A stretch of DNA of 5,700 nucleotides, taken from Myxococcales bacterium. Its GTDB lineage: Bacteria > Myxococcota_A > Polyangia > Fen-1088. The stretch covers positions 20,359 through 26,058 of the forward strand of contig PMZX01000325.1 of assembly GCA_003170035.1 (NCBI GenBank), in the 5' to 3' direction. The position numbers were made by a program, and so were the translations under genes. The notes beneath the pieces are model-generated. The model did no database searches. It was not told the origin of the DNA and saw only the letters and a program-made list of their open reading frames with translations. Below are positions 4,315 through 5,700 of the stretch, one piece after another; positions within the stretch are counted from its first letter, which is position 1, and each line of letters opens with the position of its first letter.

Positions 4315-5700
4315 ATGGTTCGAATCGCGAATTTCCTCATGTTGCTCGTCGCTGGCGTCGGATGTGCCGCCCCGCGCTGCCCGAGCCAGCCGGCTTCAGT
4401 TCCGGCTCCCGTGAGCGTTACGCGCATGCCGGAAGGCCTTCTTGTCCGTGTGGGCGACGGCTTCCTCAAGCTCGAGGTCTGCGCAGACGACGTCGTCCGG
4501 GTTGCGTACGCCAAGGACCAGGCCTTCTTTGCCCGCAAGAGCCTAGCGGCGCAGCCGAAGCGCTGCGAGGGCGCGCGGTTCGAGCTCACCGAGGGTGCAG
4601 GCACGGCAACTCTCGCCACGTCGAAACTCCGGGTCCGCATCGATCTCGCCACGGGCAAGGTGGCGTTCTTCGATCTCGCCGGCGCTCCGGTCCTGCAGGA
4701 GAAGGATGGCGGCCGGACGATCGTGGCCGCGACCGTCCAGGGCGAGGACACGCAGCACGTGCGACAAGAGTGGCTGCCCCATGCCGATGAGGCGCTCTAC
4801 GGTCTCGGTGAGAACCACCTCGGCCTCGTGAACCTGAAGGGATACGACCTCGATCTCTGGCAGCACAACGGCACCATCGTGATTCCCTTCCTGGTTTCAA
4901 GCCGCGGCTGGGGCATCCTGTGGGACAACACTTCCTTCACGCGATTCGGAGATCTGCGCGAGTTCGCACCCATCCCGCCCGAGCGCCTCATCGACGCCAG
5001 CGGCAAGCGCGGCGGCCTGACCGGGTCCTACTACCGTGGCGCGGATTTCAAGCATCTGGTGGGCGAGCGGGTTGACCGCAGCATCGACATCGCGCTGTCG
5101 AGCAAAGAGAAGAAACCCAACCAGCTCATTTTCGCCAGCCTGCCCGAAGGCCCGGCCAGCGTGCGCTGGCTGGGCGAAGTCGAGCCGGATGTGACCGGCG
5201 ACTACACCTTCCAGACCTTCTCGAACAACGGCATCAAGCTCTGGGTCGACGATCGGCTGGTCGTCAACCATTGGCGGCAAGGCTGGCTGCCATGGAAGGA
5301 CGTGGCCAAGGTGCGGCTCGAGGCCAAGCGTCGCTACAAGATCCGGCTCGAGTGGAGCAAGGATCAAGGAATGGAGACGGTGCAATTGCTGTGGAAGACG
5401 CCGTTGCCAGGTTTGCAGTCGACCTCGCTCTGGTCAGAGGTCGGTGACGGCATCGACTACTATTTCGTCTACGGTCCCGAGCTGGACACGGTTGTCGCGG
5501 GCTACCGGCGCATCACCGGGCCGGCGCCGATGATCCCGCGCTGGGCGCTCGGGCTCTGGCAAAGCCGGCAGCGCTACGAGACCGCAAAAGCCAGCCTCGA
5601 CGTGGTGGACGGTTTCCGCTCGCGCGGCATCCCCTTCGACAACATCGTGCAGGACTGGTTCTACTGGAAAGAAGACACCTGGGGCTCGCACGAGTTCGAC
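4315..5700 (+). CDS. Secreted GH31 glycosidase with inserted PA14 domain, alpha-xylosidase-like (3' end outside window)
   Basis: The frame is open for 462 codons from ATG 4315 to the window edge, with no stop. The N-terminus (MVRIANFLMLLVAGVGCAA) is a signal peptide with a weak lipobox GVGC (Cys17), followed by a Pro/Ser linker, suggesting a lipid-anchored or exported enzyme. An N-terminal beta-sandwich follows, with the GH31 signature ALYGLGE (Tyr162-Glu166) and DLDLWQHNG (from 178). A PA14 domain is inserted at about 233-363 (GLTGSYYRG, GDYTFQTFSNNGIKLWVDD around 306-313, NHW). The TIM barrel then begins: IPRWALGLWQSRQRY (407-421) and IVQDWFYW (444-451), typical of the family's substrate pocket. 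The nucleophile and acid/base aspartates lie beyond the window. A PA14 insertion in this place is known in Cellvibrio japonicus Xyl31A, an alpha-xylosidase acting on xyloglucan fragments, so a similar role is likely. Alpha-glucosidase or transglycosidase activity is not excluded. Confidence 0.93.
   Translation, partial: MVRIANFLMLLVAGVGCAAPRCPSQPASVPAPVSVTRMPEGLLVRVGDGFLKLEVCADDVVRVAYAKDQAFFARKSLAAQPKRCEGARFELTEGAGTATLATSKLRVRIDLATGKVAFFDLAGAPVLQEKDGGRTIVAATVQGEDTQHVRQEWLPHADEALYGLGENHLGLVNLKGYDLDLWQHNGTIVIPFLVSSRGWGILWDNTSFTRFGDLREFAPIPPERLIDASGKRGGLTGSYYRGADFKHLVGERVDRSIDIALSSKEKKPNQLIFASLPEGPASVRWLGEVEPDVTGDYTFQTFSNNGIKLWVDDRLVVNHWRQGWLPWKDVAKVRLEAKRRYKIRLEWSKDQGMETVQLLWKTPLPGLQSTSLWSEVGDGIDYYFVYGPELDTVVAGYRRITGPAPMIPRWALGLWQSRQRYETAKASLDVVDGFRSRGIPFDNIVQDWFYWKEDTWGSHEFD

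Noticed and set aside
4312..4330. GGTTCGAATC at 4317-4326, resembling a tRNA T-loop
   Set aside because: The flanking bases do not form a T-arm stem, no acceptor or anticodon arms are present, and the bases are the first codons of the GH31 gene behind a strong ribosome site.

Overview
The window is GC-rich, with coding frames strongly biased to G or C at third codon positions. Gene content points to Myxococcota or a related deltaproteobacterial lineage. The best evidence is a cytoplasmic Ser/Thr kinase with an HRDISPSN catalytic loop fused to a DUF4388 (PATAN-like) C-terminus, next to a small soluble PP2C phosphatase. This placement is inference from family distribution, not from a marker gene.

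Layout, left to right. (1) 1-204, plus strand: the C-terminal end of an RluA-type pseudouridine synthase, cut by the window edge. (2) 205-348: a convergent intergenic gap filled with palindromes (229-263, 279-295, 333-346). (3) 349-2517, minus strand: the kinase. (4) 2518-2598: an 81-base divergent control region. (5) 2599-3351, plus strand: the PP2C phosphatase. (6) 3352-3445: a convergent gap with a perfect hairpin nested inside a longer imperfect one. (7) 3446-4117, minus strand: a probable ferritin-like four-helix protein (DUF455-like), with an inverted repeat directly before its start codon. (8) 4118-4314: a divergent region with a 10-base direct repeat. (9) 4315-5700, plus strand, running off the right edge: a secreted, probably lipid-anchored GH31 glycosidase of the alpha-xylosidase type with a PA14 domain inserted near the N-terminus.

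The clearest functional link is the head-to-head kinase and phosphatase, which probably act as a reversible phosphorylation pair on shared substrates or on the kinase itself. The kinase C-terminus looks like a protein-interaction or signalling module, and a Pro/Thr-rich linker separates it from the kinase domain. The RluA enzyme (RNA modification), the ferritin-like protein and the GH31 enzyme (plant or alpha-glycan breakdown at the cell surface) have no evident link to that pair. Strand alternates at every gene, so each is probably its own transcription unit. I found no mobile element, CRISPR array, tRNA or rRNA. The genes look conventional for this lineage. The less explained material is the intergenic palindromes, the translation-start architecture of two genes and the degenerate motifs in the kinase and ferritin-like protein.
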